Below are positions 44,198-53,697 of a stretch of 64,000 nt of DNA, in pieces. How positions within the stretch are numbered: the first letter of the stretch is position 1; each line of letters opens with the position of its first letter. The stretch spans positions 1 through 64,000 of the forward strand of contig JAJRTR010000052.1 in NCBI GenBank assembly GCA_024278215.1, given 5' to 3'. The position numbers were made by a program, and so were the translations under genes. Source of the stretch: a bacterium. GTDB lineage: Bacteria > UBP15 > UBA6099 > JAJRTR01. The notes under the pieces are model-generated. The model was not told the DNA's origin. It searched no databases and saw only the letters and a list, made by a program, of their open reading frames with translations.

Positions 44198-44635
44198 ATG
44201 AGTGCGAAGAAATACGAACACTTGATCGTGAGAGAGCCGAAGGCTGTAAGCGAACTCCCGCATCACGAAAACATGCCGCAGGTTAATTACCCGGTGATAA
44301 TGTCCGGAGCACAGGTGCCTGAGGCGAATGTGTGGGCTACGTTGATGTTCATGGAGAATATCCCGGAATTCATCGCGCAGAACATTACACAGTTCGGGAT
44401 GGCGCACAAACACAAACACGATGCGCCGGAGATATACATTTTCATCGGGGAGCAGGACGCGATAGTGGCGGAAGTTACGCTGGGCGACGAGAAATACGAA
44501 GTCGGCTCGCCGGGCTGCGTGTACATTCCGCCGGGATTGCCACACGGCATTCAACCCATAAGAGCAAAGGCCGGCAAGGCGGCCGGTTTCATTCCCATAG
44601 TGCTCGCCGGTGAGTACAATACCGAGGATGTATAA
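44198..44635 (+). CDS. Small cupin-domain protein
   Basis: A 145-residue single cupin. Metal-binding motif 1 is HKHKHDAPEIYIFIGEQDA (about 68-86) and motif 2 is YIPPGLPHGIQPI (about 112-124). Together they supply the His and Glu ligands. ATG 44198 follows GGGAAGG; the open frame reaches further upstream into repeat B3 flank, where it is unlikely to be translated. Cupins of this size include small metal-binding sensors and isomerases; no substrate can be inferred. Confidence 0.82.
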   Translation: MSAKKYEHLIVREPKAVSELPHHENMPQVNYPVIMSGAQVPEANVWATLMFMENIPEFIAQNITQFGMAHKHKHDAPEIYIFIGEQDAIVAEVTLGDEKYEVGSPGCVYIPPGLPHGIQPIRAKAGKAAGFIPIVLAGEYNTEDV

Positions 44636-44636
44636 A

Positions 44637-44800
44637 GAGCCAATTGCAAAATTGATTCCGGCGCAAAAAGTCCCAACACGCGAAAAGCAGGTACAGGCAC
44701 CGCGAAAAAACCGCGTTGCCAGTCCCCGTTTTTCGCTGACTGTTTTCCATTTAGACTCAACACGGACTTTTTGCGCCGGACTCAAAATTATGCTACTACC
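44637..44800. repeat. Repeat family C-like with long hairpin (C5)
   Basis: GAGCCAATTGCAAAATTGAT begins like C4. The interior is a perfect 16-base inverted repeat CCGGCGCAAAAAGTCC...GGACTTTTTGCGCCGG, with the arms about 90 bases apart. It starts 2 bases after the cupin stop. The rest of the 456-base gap to cheR shows nothing I can name. Confidence 0.55.
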
Positions 44801-45097
44801 CTTTGCATGTGAATGTGCTTGGAGTATACACGTCCCCTCCGATAAAAGACACGGCATGGGCCTGGTATGACGCCCTGCTCACCCTGTGCGCGGCCTTCGA
44901 CGCCGTCCAGTGAATATCTGCATTATTGAACCTCTTGTATGAATCTGTTTGTAGCGAGACCGGCGGCGAAGCCCCGGCGTAGATGCGGAGCTACAAGAAA
45001 ATCATTCTCCATCTACAAGCTAATCATGTTCACAATGATACCGCGACATTTCGTATGGAACTATTATTTGAACATAAGCTGATTCCGGAGCATGGAA

Positions 45098-45940
45098 ATG
45101 ACGAAAGCGACAACAGCGACATACGAACTAAGGGAAAAAGATTTCAGGGACATCAGTTCTATGGTATACGCTTCCTGCCGGATAAATCTGAAAGAAGGAA
45201 AGGAAAAGCTTGTCACCGCGAGATTGTCAAAGAGAATGCGTTCACTGGGGATTTCCTCATTCAGGGATTATATCGAGCTGGTGAAGGAAAATGATCGCGA
45301 ATACATGAACATGGTGGACAGTTTATCCACGAATCTGACATCTTTTTTCAGGGAATCAAAGCATTTCGATTATCTCCGCACTCAGGTAATCCCGCGTTTT
45401 GTGCAGAATGGAGACGGCAGCTTGAGAATGTGGAGCGCGGGCTGCTCTTCCGGCGAGGAGGCTTATACTCTCGCGATCACCCTCATGGAAAACATTGAGA
45501 ATATTCAGTTCAAGGATTGCAAAATACTTGCGACGGATATTTCCACGAGGATGCTTGATGCGGCCAGAAACGGCGAGTATCCGGCGGACCGTTTCAACAA
45601 TGTGCCGGCGGACATAAAACACAAATATTTCGAGAGAATCCAGCGCGCCGGCAACGATTTTTTCAGGGTCGGACAAAAAGTGAAATGTCTTATCAAGTTT
45701 AATTATCTCAATCTTATGAACCCGTGGCCGATGACGGCGAAATTCGATGTTATCATGTGCCGCAATGTTATGATTTATTTCGATTCGCGGACCCAGCAGG
45801 AACTCGTAAATCGTTTTTCGAGGCAGTTGAAACCGGGGGGCATCCTCATGATCGGCCACTCGGAAAGCCTGCTCAGCATCGACACCGACCTGCAGTTTGT
45901 GGAATCCGCAACCTACAGGAAACCTTACAGGAGTTGTTGA
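45098..45940 (+). CDS. cheR: CheR chemotaxis methyltransferase
   Basis: Methylates glutamates on chemoreceptors using S-adenosylmethionine. The 280-residue product has the helical CheR N-domain (FRDISSMVYASCRINLKEGK, then RMRSLGISSFRDYIELV) and the SAM domain with NLTSFFRESKHFDYL, MWSAGCSSGEEAYTLAI, ILATDISTRML, and MCRNVMIYFD followed by GGILMIGHSES. ATG 45098 is 7 bases after GGAG; ATG 45092 is possible. It directly abuts cheD (no gap), so the pair tunes receptor methylation and deamidation. Confidence 0.95.
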   Translation: MTKATTATYELREKDFRDISSMVYASCRINLKEGKEKLVTARLSKRMRSLGISSFRDYIELVKENDREYMNMVDSLSTNLTSFFRESKHFDYLRTQVIPRFVQNGDGSLRMWSAGCSSGEEAYTLAITLMENIENIQFKDCKILATDISTRMLDAARNGEYPADRFNNVPADIKHKYFERIQRAGNDFFRVGQKVKCLIKFNYLNLMNPWPMTAKFDVIMCRNVMIYFDSRTQQELVNRFSRQLKPGGILMIGHSESLLSIDTDLQFVESATYRKPYRSC

Positions 45941-46459
45941 ATGAACCACCCGCCGCTCACAAAAACAAATAAAATCGTAGTGGGCATCAGCGATATGAAA
46001 ATTTCCGCGAGGCCGTGCGACATGTTGAAGACCTACGCGCTCGGCACATGTGTCGGCATATCGGCTTACGACCCGGTCAACCGCATAGGCGGTCTTTTGC
46101 ATTTTCAGCTTCCGTATTCAAGAAGTAATCGGAAAAAGGCAAAGTCGAATCCGAATATGTTCGGGGATACGGGCATTGCGGAGTTGTTCAACGCATTGTT
46201 CGAAAAGGGCGCGGCAAAGAAAAATCTCAAGGTTACATTGGCGGGCGGCGCGTGCATCTCAGGCAGCAACAACACGTCAAATCTGGGGAAACGCAATTTA
46301 TTGATAGCGAAGAAAATACTGTGGAAAAACGGAATAGTGATAGACGCGGGTGATGTCGGCGGCTCGAGCTGGAGGAACATGTCGCTGGATATCGGAAGCG
46401 GAAAGTTGACGATTAGAACTGTTGATGGTGAATACGACCTTGTGAAGGCTATCGCTTGA
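45941..46459 (+). CDS. cheD: CheD chemoreceptor glutamine deamidase
   Basis: A 172-residue protein. The catalytic triad motifs are intact: Cys in YALGTCVGISAYD, His in GGLLHFQLPYS and Thr in KVTLAGGACISG. It deamidates receptor glutamines so that CheR and CheB can act on them. Its ATG follows the cheR TGA without a gap. There is no cheC, cheB or cheA in the window, so the core chemotaxis genes lie elsewhere. A family E palindrome begins 1 base after its stop. Confidence 0.93.
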   Translation: MNHPPLTKTNKIVVGISDMKISARPCDMLKTYALGTCVGISAYDPVNRIGGLLHFQLPYSRSNRKKAKSNPNMFGDTGIAELFNALFEKGAAKKNLKVTLAGGACISGSNNTSNLGKRNLLIAKKILWKNGIVIDAGDVGGSSWRNMSLDIGSGKLTIRTVDGEYDLVKAIA

Positions 46460-46460
46460 A

Positions 46461-46482
46461 CCGTATATTTCACCAATACGGG
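46461..46482. repeat. REP-like palindrome family E (copy E4)
   Basis: CCGTATATTTCACCAATACG plus GG is a compensated variant of the E consensus: both arms changed (GCAT to GTAT, ATGC to ATAC), so the pairing is kept. It begins right after the cheD stop. Confidence 0.65.
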
Positions 46483-46487
46483 TTGAA

Positions 46488-46509
46488 GAGCCGCTTGCAA
46501 TAGCGGCTC
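46488..46509 (+). terminator. Hairpin after cheD
   Basis: GAGCCGC-TTGCAATA-GCGGCTC forms a perfect 7-pair stem. No T-run follows, so it is a weak terminator candidate or part of a family C fragment. Confidence 0.4.
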
Positions 46510-46531
46510 CAGGGGACAACCATTCAAGGAT

Positions 46532-46993
46532 ATGCTTGTCATGAATGATATGATGCTGATAATGGATAAAACCGACGATACAGGATTTAAAAACGATATG
46601 GCGGGATTACCGCAGGATGCGCCCCGGGCGCGGGCGCGTATTTTGTTGGTGGACGATATTGCAGCGATCAGGAAAAGGCTGCGCGAGATACTTGAACCGG
46701 CGGGATATGAGATCGTCGGTGAAGCCGAAGACGGCTACGAAGCTGTAGCTATGGCCGGCGAACTGGTTCCCGATCTCATATTGATGGACATAGTGATGAA
46801 GAGAATGGACGGTCTTGAGGCGACAACGAAGATTTCAAGGTCGGGAGTAAAATCCAAAATAGTGATGTTCACGCAGGAAGCCAGACCTTCTTCCGTCATA
46901 AGGTGCATGAGAACAGGCGCTGTGAATTTCGTGATAAAACCGTCAAACGAAAAACAATTGCTGCGAGTCGTCGAAAACGCCCTGAGACAATAA
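46532..46993 (+). CDS. Single-domain response regulator
   Basis: A 153-residue receiver. The first 35 residues are a variable tail; then ARILLVDDIAAIRKRLREIL with DD at 41-42, phospho-acceptor D86 in LILMDIVMKRMDGLE, TQEARPSS and KPSNEKQLLRVVENAL. It resembles CheY/CheB-receiver proteins but lacks a methylesterase domain. Several ATGs are possible; 46541 has AAGGA 10 bases upstream. It lies between cheRD and the hybrid kinase on the same strand, so it may relay their signals. Confidence 0.87.
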   Translation: MLVMNDMMLIMDKTDDTGFKNDMAGLPQDAPRARARILLVDDIAAIRKRLREILEPAGYEIVGEAEDGYEAVAMAGELVPDLILMDIVMKRMDGLEATTKISRSGVKSKIVMFTQEARPSSVIRCMRTGAVNFVIKPSNEKQLLRVVENALRQ

Positions 46994-47280
46994 TATAATC
47001 GTGTATAAAGGTACAGAAAACACCCCCGACGAGTTCGCATCTTCCAATTTACTTTCATCATCACCATTTTGTCTTTGCATTGCTGGCCCCGACCGGTGCG
47101 CCGCGGTTTGCGGGTGTTTCCATTATAGTGTTGAATTTACAGAAGATTTACGATCAGATATGCTCTGAAGCGCAGGAGCGAATAAACCATGGATAAGTTG
47201 GACCGATTGCAGGATTTCAGTTCCTCCGTGACCGGCTTTGAACGTGATCCTGCGACAGGCTCAAATGTTGGAGAATAAAT

Positions 47281-49155
47281 ATGCGGGAAGTTGTGGACCT
47301 TGAACTGTTTTTTGATTCCATGCCGGACATGATTGCGATTCTGGACACGGATTTTAAGATTATCCGTGTCAACAGAGCAATGGCCGCCAGGTTGGCGACA
47401 ACGCCGGGAGATTGTGTCGGGCTGACGTGTTACTCGACCGTGCACGGAACGGAGGAGCCGCCGGCCTACTGCCCTTTCAAGAAGTTGTTGGATGATAAGA
47501 AACCACACAACGTGGAGATATCCGAAGAGCGACTTGGCGGCGAAATGGAAGTATCGGTTATCCCGTTGAAGAAGGAATCCGGTGAGTTGTCCGGCTGTAT
47601 CCATATAGCGAAGGATATAACGGAACTGCGCAGAAGCAAGAATGAACTCGAAGCGGCGGAATTACGAATGAGGACCATCATGGAGAATGTGCCGGTGGGT
47701 ATTTTCCGCAATACGCCGGGGAGCAAGGGCAAGTTCCTGATGGCGAATGTCGCGCTGGCGAGAATGTTCGGTTTCGAGACTGTGGACGAGATAATGAGTG
47801 TCCCCGTGGAAAGTCTTTACGCCGAACCCGAAAAACGCAAAGAATTTTCCGATAAGTTGCTTGCCACGGGAGACGTCAACAGAGAAAAGATACTTCTTAA
47901 AAGGCGAGACGGCTCCGAACTGACCGCGCGCATTTCCGCGAAAGCTGTAGCGGGAGAAGATGGGGATATAGAATATTTCGACGGTATAATTGAAGACATA
48001 ACAGTGCAGGAAAGCTTAAGGAAACAGTTGATTCACTCCCAGAAAATGGAATCGGTCGGCCGGCTGGCGGGCGGCATAGCCCATGAATTCAACAATATGC
48101 TCGGAGTTATTATGGGCAACGCCCACCTGGCATTGATGGACCTGAAAAAGGGTGATGCTTTTTATGATGAATTCATTTCAGTGATGAAGGCAGCCGAGCG
48201 CTCGAAAGAGATCACTATGAAGATGCTTGCGTTCGCCCGCAAGGACAAACTGGTCGTTGCCGAAATCAATGTTGTAGACATCATTAAAGACATCACGCTG
48301 ATGCTTGATAGAAGCGTTTCCAAAAAAATCGAGATCACAAGCCGTACGAGCGATGTTTATGTGGAAGTCGATATCAACCAGATTCAACAGGTGTTGCTGA
48401 GCGTGTGCAACAACGCCGTGGACGCCATGCCGGGCGGCGGTCGGCTCGTGATCGAATGTGCCGAGGCCCGTTTCGAGCGGGATGTCCGCATCCACGGCGA
48501 CACGCTCGGCAAAGGCGACTATTGCCGCATAAGGATTTCAGACAACGGGGAAGGGATTCCCGCTGATATTCTGCCCGGGATTTTCGATCCTTTCTACACG
48601 ACAAAAGAGACCGGAGCAGGCACCGGGATGGGGCTTTCGATAGCGCACGGAATTATCGAAAATCATAACGGGCGTATTTTTGTCGACAGTCGTGTGGGGC
48701 ACGGCACGGATGTCGAAATATTTCTGCCCGCGGTCGCCGGACCTTCAAAAGAAGAGGAGTCGCGTAAGAAACAAGAAAACGTAAAACACGGTCTCGAAAC
48801 CATTCTTGTCGTGGATGACGAGATATTTATACTCGAGATGATGGGCAAAATGCTCTTCAGGCTGGGATACACTGTCAAACTCGCCGGTTCCGGGCGGGAA
48901 GCCATAGATATTTACAGGGAATCCCCGGAAAAAATCGATGTGGTAATTCTGGATATGGTTATGCCCGGCATGGGCGGGCCGGAAGTATTCTCTGCGCTGA
49001 AAAAGATCGATCCCGACGTTAGAGTGATAGCAGCATCCGGCTACTGCGTAGGCGACCAGGCGGAAGAACTACCGGCAAACGGCGCGAAAGTATTTATTCA
49101 AAAGCCTTTCGAGATTCAGGAACTTACAAAAGCGATCAGGGAAGTACTGGCGTGA
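47281..49155 (+). CDS. Hybrid histidine kinase: PAS-PAS-HisKA-HATPase-receiver
   Basis: A 624-residue soluble protein. PAS 1 at about 8-118 carries a cysteine loop (C45, C50, C64 around TCYSTVHGTEEPPAYCPF), often seen in redox or metal-responsive PAS domains. PAS 2 at about 125-245. HisKA has the HEFNN box, H268 in GGIAHEFNNMLG. HATPase includes SDNGEGIPADILPGIFDPFY. The C-terminal receiver has D513/D514 and phospho-acceptor D558 in VVILDMVMPG. GGAG 7 bases upstream sets the ATG. It overlaps the next kinase by four bases (GTGA), so both are co-translated. Confidence 0.92.
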   Translation: MREVVDLELFFDSMPDMIAILDTDFKIIRVNRAMAARLATTPGDCVGLTCYSTVHGTEEPPAYCPFKKLLDDKKPHNVEISEERLGGEMEVSVIPLKKESGELSGCIHIAKDITELRRSKNELEAAELRMRTIMENVPVGIFRNTPGSKGKFLMANVALARMFGFETVDEIMSVPVESLYAEPEKRKEFSDKLLATGDVNREKILLKRRDGSELTARISAKAVAGEDGDIEYFDGIIEDITVQESLRKQLIHSQKMESVGRLAGGIAHEFNNMLGVIMGNAHLALMDLKKGDAFYDEFISVMKAAERSKEITMKMLAFARKDKLVVAEINVVDIIKDITLMLDRSVSKKIEITSRTSDVYVEVDINQIQQVLLSVCNNAVDAMPGGGRLVIECAEARFERDVRIHGDTLGKGDYCRIRISDNGEGIPADILPGIFDPFYTTKETGAGTGMGLSIAHGIIENHNGRIFVDSRVGHGTDVEIFLPAVAGPSKEEESRKKQENVKHGLETILVVDDEIFILEMMGKMLFRLGYTVKLAGSGREAIDIYRESPEKIDVVILDMVMPGMGGPEVFSALKKIDPDVRVIAASGYCVGDQAEELPANGAKVFIQKPFEIQELTKAIREVLA

Positions 49156-52100
49156 GAAAGCCGGACATGGGAAAAAAGACACGCGAAAAACCGGAAACAG
49201 GTGCGCCGGGCGCCGGCGCGTCCTCCGCCGGGAGAGTGCTCCGCCTGAATGTCATGCTGCCGATTATTATCTTTGTCGTCATGGGTATGTCATTTGCTGT
49301 AATAGCGATCTTTCAGGTCGGTACCAATGCGCGACGGGTTTCATTGGATAAACGCATCATCGATGCCGAAACCAACTACAACTATATGCTGGAGAACGAC
49401 ACGAATCGCCTGGGCCAGACTATCGACGCGATTATGCTGAACAAGGACATCAGGGAGGCGCTTATCGCAAAGGACCGCGAAAAGCTTTTAGCTCTTTCCG
49501 CATCCCAGTTTGAAAATTTCAGAGACAAGTACGCGACGACACACTTCTACTACATGCTTCCGGATCGTACAGTGTTGTTGCGTGTCCACAACCCTTCGAG
49601 ATACGGCGATGTCGTGGACAGGCTGACAACGCTCGAGGCCGCTATCACTGGTAAGCCTTCCAGCGGTATCGAGTACGGCCCTTATCACACCTTTACGCTC
49701 CGTGTGGTGCATCCCTGGTATGTCGGTGATGAGTTGATCGGATTCGTGGAACTGGGCGAAGAGATCGGACACATCGCGCCGACCCTGGCGCAATTGCTTG
49801 ATTGCGATTTCATCTTCACGCTTTCCAAAAAGGGGCTGGACCGCGCAAAGTGGGAAGAAGGGCTTCGCATGATCGGCAGAACAGGCGACTGGGACCGTTA
49901 TAAGTCGATTGTAGTCACCGGGCAGACACGAAGAAGCTTTTCCGATGCCGTTCGTGCCAGGATAGAACAATTATCAGGAGTGCACAAGAAAGGGCAGCTC
50001 GGCATTCTGTTCGCAGACGGCAACAAACATTATGGGATAGGCGTTTTCGGAGTTCGGGATATGGAGGAGACCGAAAGAGGACACATGGTTGTCCTGGTGG
50101 ACCTGACCCGTGATGTCGCTTTCGCAAGACGCGTAACCACCATCCTTTTGCACGTGCTGATCGGCTCTTCCCTGCTTCTGCTGCTGCTGCTTTCGCGGTT
50201 CCTGCGAAGCGCGGAAAACACTATTGTAGACTATGAATCGACGTTACAAAGAAACAGCGAGGAACTTGTTTTGCTCAATATGCAGCTTCGTGAAGATATC
50301 GAAGTGCGGAAACGGCTCGAAGAAAAACTTGTCGAACGCTCGACGGAACTGGACCTGATCTTCAACAGCGCGCCTGTAGTGCTCATATTGACAGACGGCA
50401 ACGCACGCATCGAGAAATACAACAAAGCGGGCGCTGTGCTGATGGATTGCTCCCCGGATAATGTCTCCGGGAGGCTCTGCGGCGATGTCTTGAAGTGTGT
50501 GACTACCGCCGACGGCACGGAATGCGGCAGTGGTGAGGCATGCTCGTATTGTCATTTTCGCAATTCCGTCGAGGAAACATACAGGACGGGGAAAAGTATC
50601 GGTCCGATTGAAGTTGAACTCAACATTGACGACGGAGAGGCAAGAAGCGTCCGCTACTATATCATCAACACATCATATATGACATTGGGCGGTGAGGGGA
50701 AAGTCCTTATCTGTCTTTCCGACATAACGGAACAGAAAGCCATACGCGACACGCTGCAAAAGAACGATGAGCTTCTCAGGGATTTCCTGGACAGCGCAAA
50801 CGACATGATTCAAATCGTGGCTCCGGACGGAGGCATACTATACACAAACAACGCATGGCGCGAAACACTCGGATACACAGAGGAAGAGGTAGCCTCCCTG
50901 AATATTCGGGACATAATCCACGCCGACAGCCTGCCCCATTGCATGGAATTGCTGGAAAAAATGTTTTCCGGCGAAAATATTGACTTTATTGATACCGTGT
51001 TTGTTACAAAATACGGCGACAGGATTGATGTCGAGGGGAATATCAACTGCCGTTTTGAAGAGGGCCGCCCCGTGTCCACAAGAGGCATTTTCAGGAATGT
51101 CACAGAACGGAATATGATGCTATCCGAACTAAGGGAGAGTGAATCCAACCTTAATTCGATTATGGAGAATTCTCCCAACATCATTTCCTTGAAAGACATT
51201 ACGGGAAACTATATTTTCGTAAACAGGGTTTTCGAAAAAGTATTCGATATATCACGTGACGACATTGTAAGCGGAAACGATTACAACCTGTTCCCGCCGG
51301 AAATCGCGAGCGTCATCAGGAAGAGCGATATGCAGGTTGTGAAATCCGGAAAGCAGATGGAATTCGAGGAAACTGTTTTCGTGGGCAACAGTCTGCAATC
51401 GTACCTGACAGTAAAATTCCCCATCCTCGACAGTTTGGGAAATTCTGTTGCTATATGCAGCATGGGAACAGATATATCTTCGCGAAAAGAGATCGAAGAC
51501 GCCTTGAAATCCCTCGCCGGGGAAACTGCTTCATACACCGGAGAGATGTTTTTCAAAGTCCTTGCGAAAAGTCTCGCCCGCGTTTTCAGCGCAAGATACG
51601 CGTTCATAGCCAGGTGCGATCCGGACAGGCCGGATAAAATCAGGACGATTGTCTTCTGTGATGACGGCAGGTATGTGGAGAATATCGAGTATGTGCTGGA
51701 AGGAACTCCCTGCGGTGAAGTATGCAAAACGCGCAGAATCGTTCTTTATGCGGAACACGTGCGGAAACACTTTGTAGATGATGAATCACTTGCGGATTTA
51801 AACATTGAAAGCTACCTTGGGGCTCCTGTCCTCGATGCTTCCGGTAACCTGTGCGGTATCATAGCGGTCATGGACGATTCGCCGATGAGGGGTGTCGAAA
51901 GCAAGTTTTCGATCATTGAGGTTTTCGCCATGCGGACCGGTGCCGAGATAGACAGGCTGGACATAGAAAAGGAACTGAGGAACCAGCAGGATATACTCGA
52001 GGAAACTGTCGAAGAGCGCACTGCCGAACTGGCTGTTCTCAACGAGCAGTTGAGCCGGTTCTCCCGGAAATTGATTCGCGCCCAGGAAAAGGAACGCGCT

Positions 52101-52700
52101 AACCTGTCGCGGGAGTTGCACGACCAGATCGGGCAGCTTATTACCGCTCTTTCCATGGGGCTGCAATGGCTCAGGATACAGCCCGGACTGGACCAGAATC
52201 GCGTGACCATGCTGGCCGACATAACTGAAAAGATATCCATTGAAACCCGCCGGATATGCAAGGGGCTGCGGCCTCTGGCGCTCGACCGCCTCGGCTTGCT
52301 GAGAGCAATTGAAGAGCTGACCAGGGAAACTTTTGAACACTCGGGCATCAACCCCAGTGTTTCAATCAGAGGTATCGACGAAGACAAAATACATCCCGAT
52401 GTCGAGATCGACATTTTCAGAATTGTACAGGAAGCCTTTACGAATATAGTCAAGTATTCCGATGCCGACAATGTTTTTCTGAGTTTTTCCATGGAAAATG
52501 AGGAATTGATATTGTGCATCAAAGATGATGGCGTAGGTGCCGGAGATGTTAAGACACATAAGAGAGGTCTGGGCATTATGGGCATGAAGGAACGCGCGGA
52601 AATGTTCGGGGGATCACTGGTGGTAAGTTCCGGTCCGGGGAAAGGAACGGAATTATTACTGCGAATTCCGTTTGATCGCACAACAGACGGGGAATATTAA
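49152..52700 (+). CDS. Very large membrane sensor kinase: dCache-PAS-PAS-PAS-GAF-HisKA_3
   Basis: An 1182-residue protein. Helix 1 at about 33-55, extracytoplasmic double-Cache sensor to about 325 (THFYYMLPDRTVLLRVHNPS, RVVHPWYVGDELIGFVELGE), helix 2 at about 329-350. PAS 1 (about 395-530) has a cysteine cluster at 433, 443, 449, 458, 464 and 467, a pattern able to bind Fe-S or metal. PAS 2 and 3 follow, then GAF (about 790-945) and a NarL-class kinase core with H990 in SRELHDQIGQL. The likely partner is the NarL-type regulator 28 bases downstream. It starts at GTG 49152, overlapping the previous stop, or ATG 49167. Confidence 0.9.
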   Translation: MRKPDMGKKTREKPETGAPGAGASSAGRVLRLNVMLPIIIFVVMGMSFAVIAIFQVGTNARRVSLDKRIIDAETNYNYMLENDTNRLGQTIDAIMLNKDIREALIAKDREKLLALSASQFENFRDKYATTHFYYMLPDRTVLLRVHNPSRYGDVVDRLTTLEAAITGKPSSGIEYGPYHTFTLRVVHPWYVGDELIGFVELGEEIGHIAPTLAQLLDCDFIFTLSKKGLDRAKWEEGLRMIGRTGDWDRYKSIVVTGQTRRSFSDAVRARIEQLSGVHKKGQLGILFADGNKHYGIGVFGVRDMEETERGHMVVLVDLTRDVAFARRVTTILLHVLIGSSLLLLLLLSRFLRSAENTIVDYESTLQRNSEELVLLNMQLREDIEVRKRLEEKLVERSTELDLIFNSAPVVLILTDGNARIEKYNKAGAVLMDCSPDNVSGRLCGDVLKCVTTADGTECGSGEACSYCHFRNSVEETYRTGKSIGPIEVELNIDDGEARSVRYYIINTSYMTLGGEGKVLICLSDITEQKAIRDTLQKNDELLRDFLDSANDMIQIVAPDGGILYTNNAWRETLGYTEEEVASLNIRDIIHADSLPHCMELLEKMFSGENIDFIDTVFVTKYGDRIDVEGNINCRFEEGRPVSTRGIFRNVTERNMMLSELRESESNLNSIMENSPNIISLKDITGNYIFVNRVFEKVFDISRDDIVSGNDYNLFPPEIASVIRKSDMQVVKSGKQMEFEETVFVGNSLQSYLTVKFPILDSLGNSVAICSMGTDISSRKEIEDALKSLAGETASYTGEMFFKVLAKSLARVFSARYAFIARCDPDRPDKIRTIVFCDDGRYVENIEYVLEGTPCGEVCKTRRIVLYAEHVRKHFVDDESLADLNIESYLGAPVLDASGNLCGIIAVMDDSPMRGVESKFSIIEVFAMRTGAEIDRLDIEKELRNQQDILEETVEERTAELAVLNEQLSRFSRKLIRAQEKERANLSRELHDQIGQLITALSMGLQWLRIQPGLDQNRVTMLADITEKISIETRRICKGLRPLALDRLGLLRAIEELTRETFEHSGINPSVSIRGIDEDKIHPDVEIDIFRIVQEAFTNIVKYSDADNVFLSFSMENEELILCIKDDGVGAGDVKTHKRGLGIMGMKERAEMFGGSLVVSSGPGKGTELLLRIPFDRTTDGEY

Positions 52701-52727
52701 CATGACGTTATTGGTTTGGAGAAATAT

Positions 52728-53366
52728 ATGATAAAAGTATTAGTGGTCGACGACCATGAGCTTGTAAGGGCGGGCATCACCATGCTGATTGATGCTATAG
52801 ACGACATTCATGCAGTTGCGGAAGCGGGAACCGGCCATGAAGCCGTGCGGCTTTGCGAGAAAGAAAAACCGGATGTTGTCCTTCTCGATCTCGATCTCCC
52901 GGATATCGACGGTTTTGAAGTTACGCAGCAGATTCTCGCGATGAATCCCGATGTGAAGATTCTTGTGCTGACTATGCACGACAGCGAGGAGTTTTCCGAG
53001 CGGATTATGAAAATGGGCGCTGCGGGCTATATTATAAAAGGAATATCTCCCCAGGAATTGCCGAACGCTATAAGGAAGGTCTACAGCGGTGGCAAATACG
53101 TCTCGTCTTCGATAATGGAGAAAATGGCCTTCAGCAAAATTGATAAAGATAAGGAATCGCCTTTGCAGCTATTATCCGACAGGGAACTCCAGGTTCTCAT
53201 CAGACTCGCGAAGGGAGGAGAACAATCGGAGATAGCCGACGAGTTGTGCATCAGCATCAGCACCGTCGGCACTTACAGGCAAAGAATATTCGACAAGCTT
53301 GGTTTCAGAAACATTGCGGAACTGGTTCACTTTTCCATCAGAAACAAAGTGATCGATAACTTTTGA
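52728..53366 (+). CDS. NarL/FixJ-type response regulator
   Basis: A 212-residue transcription factor. Receiver: DD at 8-9, D54 in VLLDLDLPDIDG, KGISPQELPNAI. LuxR-type HTH at about 145-205 with LSDRELQVLIRLAKGGEQSE and ISISTVGTYRQRIFDKLGF. ATG 52728 follows GGAGA; an upstream ATG at 52716 is less likely. It completes a sensor-regulator pair with the HisKA_3 kinase just upstream. The giant flagellin gene converges from the other side, but no binding site was identified. Confidence 0.94.
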   Translation: MIKVLVVDDHELVRAGITMLIDAIDDIHAVAEAGTGHEAVRLCEKEKPDVVLLDLDLPDIDGFEVTQQILAMNPDVKILVLTMHDSEEFSERIMKMGAAGYIIKGISPQELPNAIRKVYSGGKYVSSSIMEKMAFSKIDKDKESPLQLLSDRELQVLIRLAKGGEQSEIADELCISISTVGTYRQRIFDKLGFRNIAELVHFSIRNKVIDNF

Positions 53367-53379
53367 GTTTTATACCTAA

Positions 53380-53478
53380 CGCGGCATGACCGGAACCAAA
53401 AAGGTCGCATTTTCGTGCCCAAACAAATGCGGTTTGAGCACGGCACACGGTCTATAGTTTGAGCACGGCACACAGAGG
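53380..53478. repeat. Repeat family D (copy D3)
   Basis: GGCATGACCGGAACCAAAAA and CGTGCCCAAACAAATGCGGT, then TTGAGCACGGCACAC twice in tandem (53435 and 53459). It is the inverse of D4. It fills the 331-base gap between the convergent regulator and flagellin genes. Confidence 0.6.
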
Positions 53479-53697
53479 TTCATCGTTCCTGCCATCTATC
53501 TATTTTTCATCGTTCCCAGGGTCTTCATTGGAAACGCCTTTACTGGAAGTTCCAGCTTCCACCAATCTCTTTTTCATCGTTTTTTTACCATCCTGCGTAG
53601 CATTTCATATGTTCAGGCAGGGTACGGTGACCCCGCCTACACTAAAAACGTCAATACAAAGTTGATTCGTGTATAATTATCCGTTTTCAATTCTTAT

